A stretch of 64,000 nucleotides of DNA from Janthinobacterium violaceinigrum (lineage in GTDB: Bacteria; Pseudomonadota; Gammaproteobacteria; Burkholderiales; Burkholderiaceae_D). This document shows, piece by piece, positions 42,293 to 50,782 of this stretch; the stretch's first letter is position 1; the number at the start of each line of letters is the position of its first letter. Made by a program: the position numbers and the translations under genes. Location of the stretch: NCBI RefSeq assembly GCF_009208555.1, contig NZ_WFLI01000020.1:1-64000 (forward strand). The letters are read 5' to 3'. The notes beneath the pieces are model-generated. The model searched no databases and was not told the origin of the DNA. It was given only the letters and a program-made list of their open reading frames with translations.

Positions 42293-42718
42293 TCAGGCTT
42301 CGGGCAGCGGCGCGTTCTTGCCGAGGGCGGCAGCGACCATTTTCGGCCAGAGGAAATACAGGGGCAGGCAGACTGCCGTCGCGGCCGTGACATCGACCAC
42401 CCAGTCGCTGACGGCGCCATGGCGGTAGGGCAGGAAACTCTGGATGAATTCGTCCAGCGCGCCCATGGCCGCCACCATCAGCACCGACAGCAGTGCCCGG
42501 CGTGCCATGCCGCCGCTCGTGCCGCTGAACAGGATCAGGGCCAGCACGCCATAACCGAAGGAATGCAGCACGCCGCCCGACGCATATTGGGCCACGTCCG
42601 CGCGCATGCCGGGAATATCGCCGATCACAATGACCAGTATGTACAGCACCACTGCCGTGCGGTAGCGCAGGCGTTCGTAACGTTCGGCAAAACAGAGTTC
42701 GGGCAATGGTACAGGCAT
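42293..42718 (-). CDS. VanZ-like membrane protein
   Basis: 141 residues with four hydrophobic helices (AVVLYILVIVIGD, LHSFGYGVLALILFSG, ALLSVLMVAAMGALDEFIQSFLP, WVVDVTAATAVCLPLYFLW). The ALDEFIQSFLPYRHGAVSDWVVDVTA segment is the VanZ family signature. VanZ itself gives low-level teicoplanin resistance by an unknown mechanism; most members have no assigned role. The gene ends 20 bases from its convergent neighbour. Its promoter probably lies at 42720-42800. Confidence 0.9.
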   Translation of the reverse strand: MPVPLPELCFAERYERLRYRTAVVLYILVIVIGDIPGMRADVAQYASGGVLHSFGYGVLALILFSGTSGGMARRALLSVLMVAAMGALDEFIQSFLPYRHGAVSDWVVDVTAATAVCLPLYFLWPKMVAAALGKNAPLPEA

Positions 42719-42805
42719 GATGCGTGAGGGCTGGTGGAAAGGCAGTCACAATATCATGCGCGTGGCGGGACGCCATGTTTTTGCACAAGAGCTTGCCGTA
42801 CAGGC

Positions 42806-42950
42806 AAAAAAAAGGCCCGCGGGGGCGCGGGCCAAAAACCCAAATGAAATGGGTCAAGAGTTGAGAGTTGCCTGGTACTCACCATGTCGCGCGCCTTGCC
42901 GGCGCGCGCCATGGTCATGAAAGGGGAGTGGTGTGCCATGGCGGCACACC
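42806..42950 (-). ncRNA. Candidate structured small RNA with intrinsic terminator
   Basis: Read on the minus strand: hairpin 1 pairs GGTGTGCC with GGCACACC (42930-42950, 5-base loop). Hairpin 2 (42881-42915) is a 15-bp stem with one mismatch around a 5-base loop, arms beginning ACCATG and ending CATGGT. Hairpin 3 is an intrinsic terminator GGCCCGCG-CCCC-CGCGGGCC (42814-42833) followed by eight T residues (42813-42806). No annotated minus-strand gene leads into this terminator; the next one upstream (43269-44033) has its own at 43115-43145. The 5' end is unknown, perhaps near a TATACT at about 43000. Small frames are present (such as 42854-43039) but carry no convincing protein signal. A 150-200 nt RNA is the simplest reading. 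Confidence 0.55.
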
Positions 42951-43114
42951 TGTCTGTAGTCAGGCATATCGGTTGCCTGTACAGCAGATGAAGCAAGTAT
43001 AGGGGGCGAACATGACGGGCTTATGACACGCCGCAACATTTTTTCGCGATCGAGATATTTAATCGAGGAAATTGCACGTCATGGCAAGAATGACCATGTT
43101 TCAAGCGTGACAGC

Positions 43115-43145
43115 AAAAAAAAAGCCCGCTGGTGAAAGCGGGCTT
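43115..43145 (-). terminator. Terminator after the SDR gene
   Basis: Arms AAGCCCGCT (43122-43130) and AGCGGGCTT (43137-43145) pair on the minus strand around a 6-base loop, with a T run (the A9 at 43115-43123 on the plus strand). It lies about 125 bases past the SDR stop. Nothing else is evident from 42951 to 43268. Confidence 0.85.
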
Positions 43146-43268
43146 AAAACTATTTTCTTGGAGGAGAATAGTGGAGACAGGTGCATTATGCTGCGTCGCA
43201 CGATATGTGTCTAATGGTCTTTTCAGATATCCATTATTGGTTTTTGATATAACTGCCTTGAGCTGTCC

Positions 43269-44033
43269 TCATTCCTTCACGGCCACCGTGTAGTTGAGCG
43301 CCATGCGCCCGCCATCGACATAGATGGTCTGGCCCGTCATGTAGGTGGCGTCGTCGCTGGCGAGGAAGGCGGCGATGCCGGCCACTTCCTCCGGTTCGCC
43401 GCAGCGGCCCAGCGGCGTGCGCGACAAGATCGTGTGGCGCGCCTGCGGGCTGGACAATACCGCCTGCTTGGCCAGTTCCGTCAGGATGGTGCCCGGTCCG
43501 ATGCCGTTCACGCGCACGCCGTGCGGCGCCAGGTTCAGGGCCATGACCTTGGTCAGCTGGTTGATGGCGCCTTTCGACACCACATACGGCACCTGGTTCG
43601 GGATCGCCAGTTCCGCGTTGACGCTGGACATGTTGATGATGCAGCCGCTGCTGCGCTTGACCATTTCGCGCGCCACGGCCTGGCCGCACAGGAACATCGA
43701 TTTCAGGTTGATGCGCATGACGCGGTCGAAATCATCTTCGCACACGTCGAGGAAATCGGCCGCGTGCGTGACGCCCGCATTGTTGACGAGGATATCGATG
43801 TGGCCGAACTGGGCCAGGGTTTCCTTCAGCATGGCGTCCACATCCGCCTTCTGGCTGACGTCGGCGCAAAAGAAATGCGCCTGCGGGCCGAGGGCGGCGG
43901 CTGCCTGCGCGCCTTCTTCCTTGATGTCGACCAGCATCACTTGCGCCCCTTCGGCGATCAGGCGGGTGGCGCAGGCCAGGCCGATGCCTTGCGTGGCGCC
44001 CGTGACGATGGCGGTTTTATTGATCAGTTTCAT
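43269..44033 (-). CDS. Short-chain dehydrogenase/reductase (SDR)
   Basis: 254 residues from the ATG at 44033, AGGAG six bases before it. Cofactor motif TGATQGIG (N-terminal GxxxGxG), NNAG in DILVNNAGVTHAADF, catalytic Ser in INMSSVNAEL and active site Y-V-V-S-K. ADVSQKADVD and the PGTILTEL segment near the C terminus fit the FabG-like classical SDR group. All catalytic residues are present, so an active NAD(P)-dependent oxidoreductase is expected; substrate unknown. Transcribed alone. Confidence 0.92.
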   Translation of the reverse strand: MKLINKTAIVTGATQGIGLACATRLIAEGAQVMLVDIKEEGAQAAAALGPQAHFFCADVSQKADVDAMLKETLAQFGHIDILVNNAGVTHAADFLDVCEDDFDRVMRINLKSMFLCGQAVAREMVKRSSGCIINMSSVNAELAIPNQVPYVVSKGAINQLTKVMALNLAPHGVRVNGIGPGTILTELAKQAVLSSPQARHTILSRTPLGRCGEPEEVAGIAAFLASDDATYMTGQTIYVDGGRMALNYTVAVKE

Positions 44034-44105
44034 GTGCTCTCCTGGGCGGGTGGGGCGCGCTGCCATTGCGCGCGGCAATGGCAGATTTTAATCCCTGGAC
44101 AGGAA

Positions 44106-44627
44106 TCAGAGGAGGATGGGTTCGTTCGGCAACTGGTTGCCACGCGTACCGTTGGCGGGGAAGTGGCTTTGCAGCAGGGTGTTGAGCTGTTTCAAGGCAT
44201 CGAGTGTGCTGTCGTGGTAATTGCCGTCCTTGAAGCCGCCCGTCATGGTGCGGCACACGGCTTGCCACTGTTCCGGCGTGACGCGCCGGCCCACGTTGCG
44301 GTCGGCCACGATATCAACCTGATGTTCGGCCAGGTTGATGTAGATCAGTATGCCAACGTTGTCTTCCGTATCCCACACGCCATACTGGGCGAACAGTTCG
44401 CGCGCCCGCTCGCGGTTGCTCACGCCCTGGTAAGCCATGCCCGGCGTCAGGGCCGCCTCGACGATCAGGCGCACTTCCGCCTGGTGCATCGCTTCACCGT
44501 CGGCAATGGCCGTCTCGATGGCTTTCAGGGTGCGTTCCGGAAAGGCCTGGCGCGCCGTCGCGGGCGTGCCCCGCAAATGCTTCAGGGCCCGTCCGCAGCG
44601 TTGTCCGAATGTCAGTTGTTTCGTCAT
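44106..44627 (-). CDS. TPM domain protein (cytosolic partner)
   Basis: 173 residues from the ATG at 44627, which overlaps the stop of the upstream gene (TAATG), with GGGAG eight bases before. Contains a TPM-phosphatase-like domain: AIADGEAMHQAEVRLIVEAAL, ELFAQYGVWDTEDNVGILIYINLAEHQVDIVADRNV and PEQWQAVCRTMTGGFKDGNY. The last two match the conserved TPM-domain core. No signal peptide or membrane helix. It is the third gene of a LemA-TPM-TPM operon (46076 to 44106). Role unknown. Confidence 0.88.
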   Translation of the reverse strand: MTKQLTFGQRCGRALKHLRGTPATARQAFPERTLKAIETAIADGEAMHQAEVRLIVEAALTPGMAYQGVSNRERARELFAQYGVWDTEDNVGILIYINLAEHQVDIVADRNVGRRVTPEQWQAVCRTMTGGFKDGNYHDSTLDALKQLNTLLQSHFPANGTRGNQLPNEPILL

Positions 44628-45460
44628 TACCAATCTCCCGAGGCGCCGCCGCCGTCAAAACCGCCGCCGCCGCCACCGAAACCACCGCCGCCTCCGCCAC
44701 CGCCAAAACCACCACCGCCGCCGAAGCCGCCGCCGCCGCGGTTGTTCAGCGCCTGGTTCAGGATGCTGCCCAGCACGACACCGGTGGCGCCGCTGGACCA
44801 GTTGCTGCCGCGCTGCAGCCGCGTAGGCCCGCCGCGCGAGCGGAACAGGGTCAGCACGACGAGAAAACCGAAGAACAGCAAGGGCAGCCAGAAGGTCATG
44901 CCGCCCGCTTCCACGGTGGCCGGCGCTTTCTGCTGGACCGGGGCGGGGAATTGCTCCTGGTTCAGCAGGGTGGCAATCGCCCCCACGCCAGCCACCAGGC
45001 CGCCATAGAAATCGTTTTGCTTGAAATGGGGGGCGATCACGTCCTGCAGGATGCGTTTCGATTGCGCATCTGTCAGCACGCCTTGCACGCCGCGGCCCGC
45101 CTCGATGCGCAGGCGGCGCAGGGACGAGGGATTGTCCTTCGCCACCATCAGCAGCACGCCGTCATCGACGCCCTTGCGGCCCAGTTTCCACGCATCCGTC
45201 ACGCGGATGCTGTATTGCTCGATGGCTTCCGGTTCCGTGCTCTTGACCAGCAGCACGGCGATCTGGCTGCCCGTCTTGGCTTCGTAATCGGCCAGCACGC
45301 CTTCCAGCGCTGCTTTCTGCTTGGCATCGAGCATGTCGGCGTTATCCGTCACGCGGGCCGCCAGCGGCGGCACGGGCTGCAAGCCCTGCGCGCCGGCCGG
45401 TGGCGTCGTCCACAGCAGCAGCGCCGTCGCCAGCGCCGCCAGATAAGACCAGGCTTTCAT
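44627..45460 (-). CDS. Exported TPM domain membrane protein with Gly-rich tail
   Basis: 277 residues. Signal peptide MKAWSYLAALATALLLWTTPPAGAQ, then a TPM domain (residues about 35-165): RVTDNADMLDAKQKAALEGVLADYEAKTGSQIAVLLV and DDGVLLMVAKDNPSSLRRLRIEAGRGVQGVLTD. One hydrophobic helix (WLPLLFFGFLVVLTLFRS) is followed by an extreme Gly-rich tail (GGGGFGGGGG ... ending GASGDW). This is the YgcG-type layout. One base separates its start from the LemA stop, and its own stop overlaps the next start. Confidence 0.92.
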   Translation of the reverse strand: MKAWSYLAALATALLLWTTPPAGAQGLQPVPPLAARVTDNADMLDAKQKAALEGVLADYEAKTGSQIAVLLVKSTEPEAIEQYSIRVTDAWKLGRKGVDDGVLLMVAKDNPSSLRRLRIEAGRGVQGVLTDAQSKRILQDVIAPHFKQNDFYGGLVAGVGAIATLLNQEQFPAPVQQKAPATVEAGGMTFWLPLLFFGFLVVLTLFRSRGGPTRLQRGSNWSSGATGVVLGSILNQALNNRGGGGFGGGGGFGGGGGGGGFGGGGGGFDGGGASGDW

Positions 45461-45461
45461 C

Positions 45462-46076
45462 TTATTTGCCGAAGTTGACGGTTGGCGCGGTCGAGATGGC
45501 TTTTTCGTTTTCCACCGTGAACGATGGCTTGACCTTGTAGCCGAAGATCATGGCCGTCAGGTTGTTCGGGAAGCTGCGCGCATGCACGTTGTAATCCTGC
45601 ACGGCGGTGATGTAGCGCTGGCGCGCCACGGTGATGCGGTTTTCCGTGCCTTCCAGCTGCGACTGCAAGTCGCGGAAGCTGGTATCGGCCTTCAAGTCCG
45701 GATATTTCTCGGACACCACCATCAGGCGCGACAGGGCCGACGACAGCTGACCCTGCACCTGCTGGAATTTTTCAAAGGCGGCCGGGTCGTTCAGCACTTC
45801 GGGCGTGATCTGGAAACTGGTGGCGGCGGCGCGCGCCTTGGTCACCGCTTCCAGGGTTTCGCGCTCATGCGTGGCGTAGCCCTTGACGGTGTTCACCAGG
45901 TTGGGAATCAGGTCGGCGCGGCGCTGGTACTGGTTGACCACTTCGCCCCAGGCGGCCTTGGTTGCCTCGTCCTTGCTCTGGAAGTCGTTGTAGCCGCAGC
46001 CCGTCAGGATGCCGGCCAGGACGGTGACGCTCAGCGCCAGGCGCAGCCATTTGGTGAATTGATTGGTGATTTGCAT
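45462..46076 (-). CDS. LemA family lipoprotein-type protein
   Basis: 204 residues with signal and lipobox (LSVTVLAGILTGCGYND) followed by the LemA domain: AWGEVVNQYQRRADLIPNLVNTVKGYATHE, SRLMVVSEKYPDLKA and YITAVQDYNVHARSFPNNLTA. It is shorter and of the classical type, in contrast with the LemA at 2666-3403. LemA-TPM pairs are frequent; their joint role is unknown. First gene of a three-gene operon. Confidence 0.92.
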   Translation of the reverse strand: MQITNQFTKWLRLALSVTVLAGILTGCGYNDFQSKDEATKAAWGEVVNQYQRRADLIPNLVNTVKGYATHERETLEAVTKARAAATSFQITPEVLNDPAAFEKFQQVQGQLSSALSRLMVVSEKYPDLKADTSFRDLQSQLEGTENRITVARQRYITAVQDYNVHARSFPNNLTAMIFGYKVKPSFTVENEKAISTAPTVNFGK

Positions 46077-46243
46077 GATGGGTTCCGTGCAGAGTAAGGG
46101 AGGTGAGGCAAATATACCTGAAACGGCCCGTAATGTCGGTTTAATAAGCGCCGGCCGCGGCGCCTGGGCGCGCTGCGACGCCGTGGCAAGCCTGCGGCGC
46201 GTTACAATACGGGGTTTGCAACTGAATATAGAGAAGGTGTGCC

Positions 46244-47068
46244 GTGAATTTCATCACTAAATTATCCGCCGCGTGGACGGCCAATAATTCCCTGCTGTGC
46301 GTGGGACTGGACCCCGACCTGGCGAAACTGCCGGCCGAACTGCGCGACTTGCCCGATGGAATCACCACCTTTTGCACGCGCATCATCGATGCGACGGCCG
46401 ACCTGGCCTGCGCCTTCAAGCCGCAGATCGCGTATTTCGGCGCGCTGGGCGCGGAAAAGCAGCTGGAAGACATCTGCCGCTACGTGCGCGAGAACTATCC
46501 GCACATCCCGCTGATCCTCGACGCGAAACGGGGCGACATCGGCGCCACGGCCACGCAATACGCGCGCGAAGCGTTCGAGCGCTACGGCGCCGACGCCGTC
46601 ACCGTGAACCCCTACATGGGCGAGGATTCGCTCGACCCCTACCTGGCGTGGGCAGACCGCGGCGTGATCATCCTGTGCCGCACCTCGAACCCGGGCGGCT
46701 CGGACCTGCAATTCCTCGACACGGACGGCGTGCCCCTGTACCAGCGCGTGGCGCGTTTGGTGGCGGACAAATGGAACAAGAATGGCCAGTGCGCGCTCGT
46801 CGTCGGCGCCACCTTCCCTGAAGAACTGGCGCAGGTGCGCGCCATCGTCGGCGACATGCCGCTGCTGGTGCCCGGCATCGGCGCCCAGGGCGGCGACATC
46901 GCCGCCACCGTCGGCGCGGGCCAGACGGCGAACGGCATGGGCATGATGATCAGCTCGTCGCGCGCCATCATCTACGCCACGCCGCAGGCGGGCGAAGATT
47001 TCGCCGACGCGGCGCGCCGCGTGGCCATTGAAACGCGCGATGCGATCAATGCGCACCGTTCGGTTTAA
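46244..47068 (+). CDS. pyrF: Orotidine 5'-phosphate decarboxylase
   Basis: 274 residues from a GTG at 46244, GAGAAGG upstream. Converts OMP to UMP, the last step of pyrimidine synthesis. LCVGLDPDLAKLP, the catalytic LDAKRGDIG (93-100) and VTVNPYMGEDSL mark the longer (type 2) PyrF family, as in mycobacteria and many betaproteobacteria. A TACAAT box at 46203-46208 lies about 35 bases upstream. No other pyr gene is adjacent. Confidence 0.95.
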   Translation: MNFITKLSAAWTANNSLLCVGLDPDLAKLPAELRDLPDGITTFCTRIIDATADLACAFKPQIAYFGALGAEKQLEDICRYVRENYPHIPLILDAKRGDIGATATQYAREAFERYGADAVTVNPYMGEDSLDPYLAWADRGVIILCRTSNPGGSDLQFLDTDGVPLYQRVARLVADKWNKNGQCALVVGATFPEELAQVRAIVGDMPLLVPGIGAQGGDIAATVGAGQTANGMGMMISSSRAIIYATPQAGEDFADAARRVAIETRDAINAHRSV

Positions 47069-47092
47069 GAACGATATATAGTCAGCAACACA

Positions 47093-47211
47093 GCGCCTGA
47101 CAAAACCGTAGCGAGCGGAAGGGAGAGGTGGCCGAGAAGCGCAACCGTACTGTAGTACGGTGAGCATCGCAGGCCACCTATACCGACGCGCAGCAGGTTT
47201 GGTCAGGTGCG
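47093..47211. repeat. Nested palindromic intergenic element between pyrF and sbcB
   Basis: Outer arms CGCCTGACAAAACC (from 47094) and GGTTTGGTCAGGTGCG (47196-47211) enclose a second pair AGGTGGCC (47126-47133) / GGCCACCT (47172-47179). The centre is CCGTAC-TGTA-GTACGG (47145-47160). The whole 119-base element could fold as one long hairpin. It fills the gap between two convergent genes, so it may act as a bidirectional terminator or be a REP/BIME-like mobile repeat. A related but shorter element lies at 49490-49541. Confidence 0.7.
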
Positions 47212-47212
47212 A

Positions 47213-48661
47213 CTAATCGCGCATGGGCGCGACCATCTCCGCATAGTCGTACAACTCTCCCAGAATTTCTTCCCCCCGCTCATCGACCGATTCCGACAGC
47301 ACGTCGATCTCCGTAAACAGCATTTCGATGGTGCGGGCGCCGCCGTCGCCGTCGAACAGGCGGGCGGCGCGGTGCTGTTCCCAGCGCAGGCTTTCCGCTT
47401 CGCTCAGGGTTTGCGGGAAATTGCGGGCGCGGTAGCGGAACAGCAGCTCCTGCAGGCGTTCGTCGGCAAACGAGGGCCGGGCCGTGGCCAGCTTGGCCGG
47501 CGTGTCGCGGCGCAAGGATTCGAGCAGGCGGCGGTCGTCGTTGCTGACGAAACCATTGTACAAATCTTCATCCACGTCCAGCGCGGCATTGGCGCCCGGG
47601 CGCTGGAACACTTCGGCCCAGATGGCATCCATGTTGGGCGCCGCGGCGGCAAATTGCGCGTTGACCTTTGCCGCGTCCAGATCGATGCCCCATTGCGCGG
47701 CCATGGCCGGCGACAGCGTCTTTAGATTGCCGACCAGCATGGGCGACTTGTTCAGGTGCACGCTTTTCACGGGCAGGCGGGTCATGCCTTCCGGCATGGC
47801 GTCCTTGCGCGTGAACAGCCGCGTGCGGATGGTGTCGGCGTCCAGGGTAAAGAGTTCGCGCGGATCGTAGGCGCAATCCCAGACGAGGATCTCGTTTTTA
47901 TTGCTCGGGTGCGTGGCCAGCGGCCAGACGACGCCCAGGCAGCCCCGTTCGGCGGGGAACATGCCGGACACGTGCAGGAAAGGCTGGCGCTCGCCGGCGG
48001 CCAGGTGCATGCCCATTTCGCTGGCGACCCGGTCCTTCTTGTGCAAGGCCAGGCAGAATTCGAACAGCTTTGGCTGCTTTTCCTTGATCAGGCGGGCCAG
48101 GGCGATGGTGGCGCGCACGTCGGACAGCGCATCGTGCGCCGCTTCGTGGACCAGGCCATTGGCCTTGCTCAAGTGTTCCAGCCTGAAACTGGTCTGGCCA
48201 TCGTCGCGCTTCGGCCATGCGATGCCCTCCGGGCGCAGCGCGTGCGTCATGCGCACCACGTCGAGGATGTCCCAGCGGCCGCAATGGTTCTTCCATTCGC
48301 GCGCATACGGATCGATCAGGTTGCGCCAGAACAGGAAACGCGTGACTTCATCGTCGAAACGGATGGTGTTGTAGCCCACGCCGATGGTGCCCGGCTCCGA
48401 AAACGCCGCTTCGATGGTGGCGGCAAACTGGTGCTCGGGCACGCCCAGCTGCAGACACTGCTGCGGCGTGATGCCCGTGATCAGGCACGATTGCGGGTCG
48501 GGCAGGAAATCATTGGCAGGCTGGCAATACAGCATGATCGGGTCGCCGATCTCGTTGAGGTCGGCATCCGTGCGGATGGCGGCGAACTGGGCCGGGCGAT
48601 CGCGGCGCGGTTGGGCGCCAAAGGTTTCGTAGTCGTGCCAAAGAAAGGTCTGGGTAGTCAT
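47213..48661 (-). CDS. sbcB: Exodeoxyribonuclease I
   Basis: 482 residues. DEDDh 3'-5' exonuclease on single-stranded DNA, used in recombination and mismatch repair. First catalytic pair D10/E12 in HDYETFG; second Asp in IRFDDEV; third cluster HDALSDVRAT near 181. The C-terminal ExoI domains include YDPRELFTLD, LNKSPML and FRYRARNFP. Length matches the 475-480 residue family. It is convergent with pyrF through the palindromic element; the divergent DUF5610 gene is 143 bases upstream. Confidence 0.95.
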   Translation of the reverse strand: MTTQTFLWHDYETFGAQPRRDRPAQFAAIRTDADLNEIGDPIMLYCQPANDFLPDPQSCLITGITPQQCLQLGVPEHQFAATIEAAFSEPGTIGVGYNTIRFDDEVTRFLFWRNLIDPYAREWKNHCGRWDILDVVRMTHALRPEGIAWPKRDDGQTSFRLEHLSKANGLVHEAAHDALSDVRATIALARLIKEKQPKLFEFCLALHKKDRVASEMGMHLAAGERQPFLHVSGMFPAERGCLGVVWPLATHPSNKNEILVWDCAYDPRELFTLDADTIRTRLFTRKDAMPEGMTRLPVKSVHLNKSPMLVGNLKTLSPAMAAQWGIDLDAAKVNAQFAAAAPNMDAIWAEVFQRPGANAALDVDEDLYNGFVSNDDRRLLESLRRDTPAKLATARPSFADERLQELLFRYRARNFPQTLSEAESLRWEQHRAARLFDGDGGARTIEMLFTEIDVLSESVDERGEEILGELYDYAEMVAPMRD

Positions 48662-48804
48662 TGATGGTCGTTGCTTGCTTAATTGTTATCTTAATTGTCC
48701 GGGCCGCTTCAGTTTTCTGAAAACCTGCCGATACTACACGAGAGGATGGTCATCATCGCGTTTCCCGCATGGTGGCATACATTGCCCGTTCAAGGAGGTC
48801 TATC

Positions 48805-49437
48805 GTGTCAATTCCCATCGCCGCAGGCGGCAATTCCGCTCCTTCCGTGACTTCCGTCAGTACGGGTGTTGCTGGCAAGGACGATAAAATCCAGCAAAAG
48901 GACGGCGTCAACACTGAAATGAGCGTGAACGACCGCACCAAGCTGCAGTTGAACGCTTCCATCATGCAGGCGTCGCTGAATGTGTCGATCGGTTCGGAAA
49001 ACGAACCGCTGGCGCTGCTGTACAAGACGGCCATCACCAACATCAATGAAGCGCTGAAGGGCCAGTACGGCGACGACACGATCCAGAACGCGGCCTCGCA
49101 GGACAATAGCGCCGAAGCGACGGCGAGCCGCATTGTATCGCTGTCGACGGGGTTTTTTGACGCGTTCAAAAAGCAGAACCCCGGCCTGGACGATGACACG
49201 GCCTTGACCAAGTTCATGGACACGATCAGCGGCGGGATGGAAAAAGGCTTCAAGGAAGCGCGCGATATTCTGGGCGGCTTGAAAGTATTGCAAGGCGATA
49301 TCGCCAGCAATATCGACAAGACGTACGCGCTGGTGCAGAAGGGCTATGCGGACTTCGTCGCCGCGCACAGCAGCAAGAAGGATGACGCTGCGGCGCCAAC
49401 TACGCCTGCCAAGCCGGCCGACAGCAAGGCTGCCTGA
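48805..49437 (+). CDS. DUF5610-like protein
   Basis: 210 residues from a GTG at 48805 with a perfect Shine-Dalgarno (AAGGAGGT) five bases upstream; earlier in-frame codons lack one. The N terminus is SIPIAAGGNSAPSVTSVSTGVAG, followed by MSVNDRTKLQLNASIMQASLNVSIGSENEPLALLYKTAITNINEALK and a helical ASNIDKTYALVQKGYADFVA. The central segment matches DUF5610, a family often linked with polar appendage or surface genes. No signal peptide; a low-complexity Ala/Pro/Lys tail ends the protein. Function unknown. Confidence 0.8.
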   Translation: MSIPIAAGGNSAPSVTSVSTGVAGKDDKIQQKDGVNTEMSVNDRTKLQLNASIMQASLNVSIGSENEPLALLYKTAITNINEALKGQYGDDTIQNAASQDNSAEATASRIVSLSTGFFDAFKKQNPGLDDDTALTKFMDTISGGMEKGFKEARDILGGLKVLQGDIASNIDKTYALVQKGYADFVAAHSSKKDDAAAPTTPAKPADSKAA

Positions 49438-49489
49438 GCATTATCCTTACTTGAGGTGCGGGAAGCGCCCGAGAAAATGTCCAGGGCCA

Positions 49490-49541
49490 GGCGCATTGCC
49501 GAAGACAGTACGAATGTACGGCGAGAAAATGCCACGACGCC
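49490..49541. repeat. Imperfect palindromic element between DUF5610 and GGDEF genes
   Basis: GTAC-GAAT-GTAC (49508-49519) is the centre of an imperfect hairpin with outer pairs such as GGCG ... CGCC and CATT ... AATG. It resembles the centre of the element at 47093-47211 in position (between convergent genes) and composition. It may act as a weak terminator. The pairing is poorer than for the larger element. Confidence 0.35.
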
Positions 49542-49553
49542 ATGGGCTTTTTA

Positions 49554-50525
49554 TCAGGTGCTTACGCGGTTGCGGCCGTTCGCCTTGGCCCGGTACAGCG
49601 CCGCATCGGCCGCCGCGATCAGGCCCTCGTCATCCTGTTCGGCCGCCAGGCTGGCCACGCCGAAGGAACCCGTGATGTGCGGCAGCGGGCTGCGCATGTC
49701 GGCGAAGATGACGGCTTGCTGCATGCGCTCGCACAGGCGCTCGGCCACGCGCAGGGCCACGTTTTCGTTGGTGTCGGGCAAGATCACCATCATTTCCTCG
49801 CCACCATAGCGCACGGCAAAATCCGTGGGCCGCAGGGCGGCGCCCAGCACCTGCGCGGCGATGCGCAGTGCCTGGTCGCCCGCCTGGTGGCCGTGCGTGT
49901 CGTTGAAACGCTTGAAATGGTCGAGGTCTATCATCACCAGCGACAGGGGCGAGTTGCTGCCGTGGGCCGTGACTATCATGTTCGGCAATAAATCGGTCAG
50001 CCAGGCGCGGTTATACAGGCCCGTCAGGCTGTCGACCATCGACAGCTGGCGGTAGAACTCGCCCAGTTTCTGGCGCCGGCGCAGCAGGGCATTGGCAGCG
50101 CGGATGCGGAAGGACAGCAGCCGCAGCAGGTTGCGCGCCAGGCCGTTCGATTGCTCGATCAATTCCCACACGATGGCCGCGTCGATCACCAGCAAATCGG
50201 TTTCCTCGAGGGCGGAAATGGCGGCCAGGTTGCTCGCTTCGTCGAGCACCGATTGTTCGCCCACGCTTTCGCCGGGCAAGACCTTGCTGACGGTGCCGTC
50301 ATCCATGCCCGTGTGGGTGTCGGCGGCCACGGCCAGCGAGCCGCGCAGGACGATGTACAGGCTGGTGCCCTGGGTGTCGGCAATGGCTTCGCCCGCTTCG
50401 AGGCGCATGACGGGGCAGGGCGCCAGCATGGCGGCCGTCTGGCTATCCGCCCCATCGCGAAATAGCTGTAAATCGCCGATGTTGCAGCCTGAAGCGCTGA
50501 AGTTGCCGATCTGTTCCACAATCAC
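49554..50525 (-). CDS. Diguanylate cyclase with cyclic-nucleotide-binding-like domain
   Basis: 323 residues from a GTG at 50525. The N-terminal half (about 20-130) is a cNMP-binding-like beta barrel (RLEAGEAIADTQGTSLYIVLRGSLAV ... GESVGEQSVLDEASNLAAISALEETDLLVI). The C-terminal GGDEF domain starts SLTGLYNRAWL and has LDHFKRFNDTHGHQAGDQAL and the active-site loop YGGEEM, a working GGEEF variant. It should make cyclic di-GMP; the N domain probably senses a ligand. No signal peptide or membrane helix. Confidence 0.92.
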   Translation of the reverse strand: MIVEQIGNFSASGCNIGDLQLFRDGADSQTAAMLAPCPVMRLEAGEAIADTQGTSLYIVLRGSLAVAADTHTGMDDGTVSKVLPGESVGEQSVLDEASNLAAISALEETDLLVIDAAIVWELIEQSNGLARNLLRLLSFRIRAANALLRRRQKLGEFYRQLSMVDSLTGLYNRAWLTDLLPNMIVTAHGSNSPLSLVMIDLDHFKRFNDTHGHQAGDQALRIAAQVLGAALRPTDFAVRYGGEEMMVILPDTNENVALRVAERLCERMQQAVIFADMRSPLPHITGSFGVASLAAEQDDEGLIAAADAALYRAKANGRNRVST

Positions 50526-50729
50526 ACTTTCAAAAAGCCGGCGCGCGCGAGCAGAGGGCCGGTATCTTCATGATAGCGTAAAGCGGCCTTGGCTGTAACG
50601 GCAAAAGCTTGCTTGATGTTACTTACTGTGAGAAATACGACAATTATTTCCTTGTCGTGTTGATAAGCTGGAATGCTTGCAGTTTGATCATTGTTATTGC
50701 TGCATGCGAAAGGCGGGGCCAGATGTGCA

Positions 50730-50753
50730 AAGGCAGCCTTGAACGGCTGCCTT
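50730..50753 (-). terminator. Terminator after the HPF/RaiA-like gene
   Basis: AAGGCAGCC (50730-50738) and GGCTGCCTT (50745-50753) form a 9-bp stem with a 6-base loop, 30 bases past the stop of the ribosome-associated protein gene. The minus strand continues TGCACATC, so the U tract is poor, but the stem is strong. Confidence 0.7.
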
Positions 50754-50782
50754 GGTCTCTGGCAAATACTGCAGTGGGGGGA

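Noticed and set aside
42854..43039. 61-codon minus-strand frame in the hairpin region
   Set aside because: It spans two strong stems of the putative RNA, has no ribosome site and no coherent protein features. RNA structure explains the region better, although a small peptide cannot be fully excluded.
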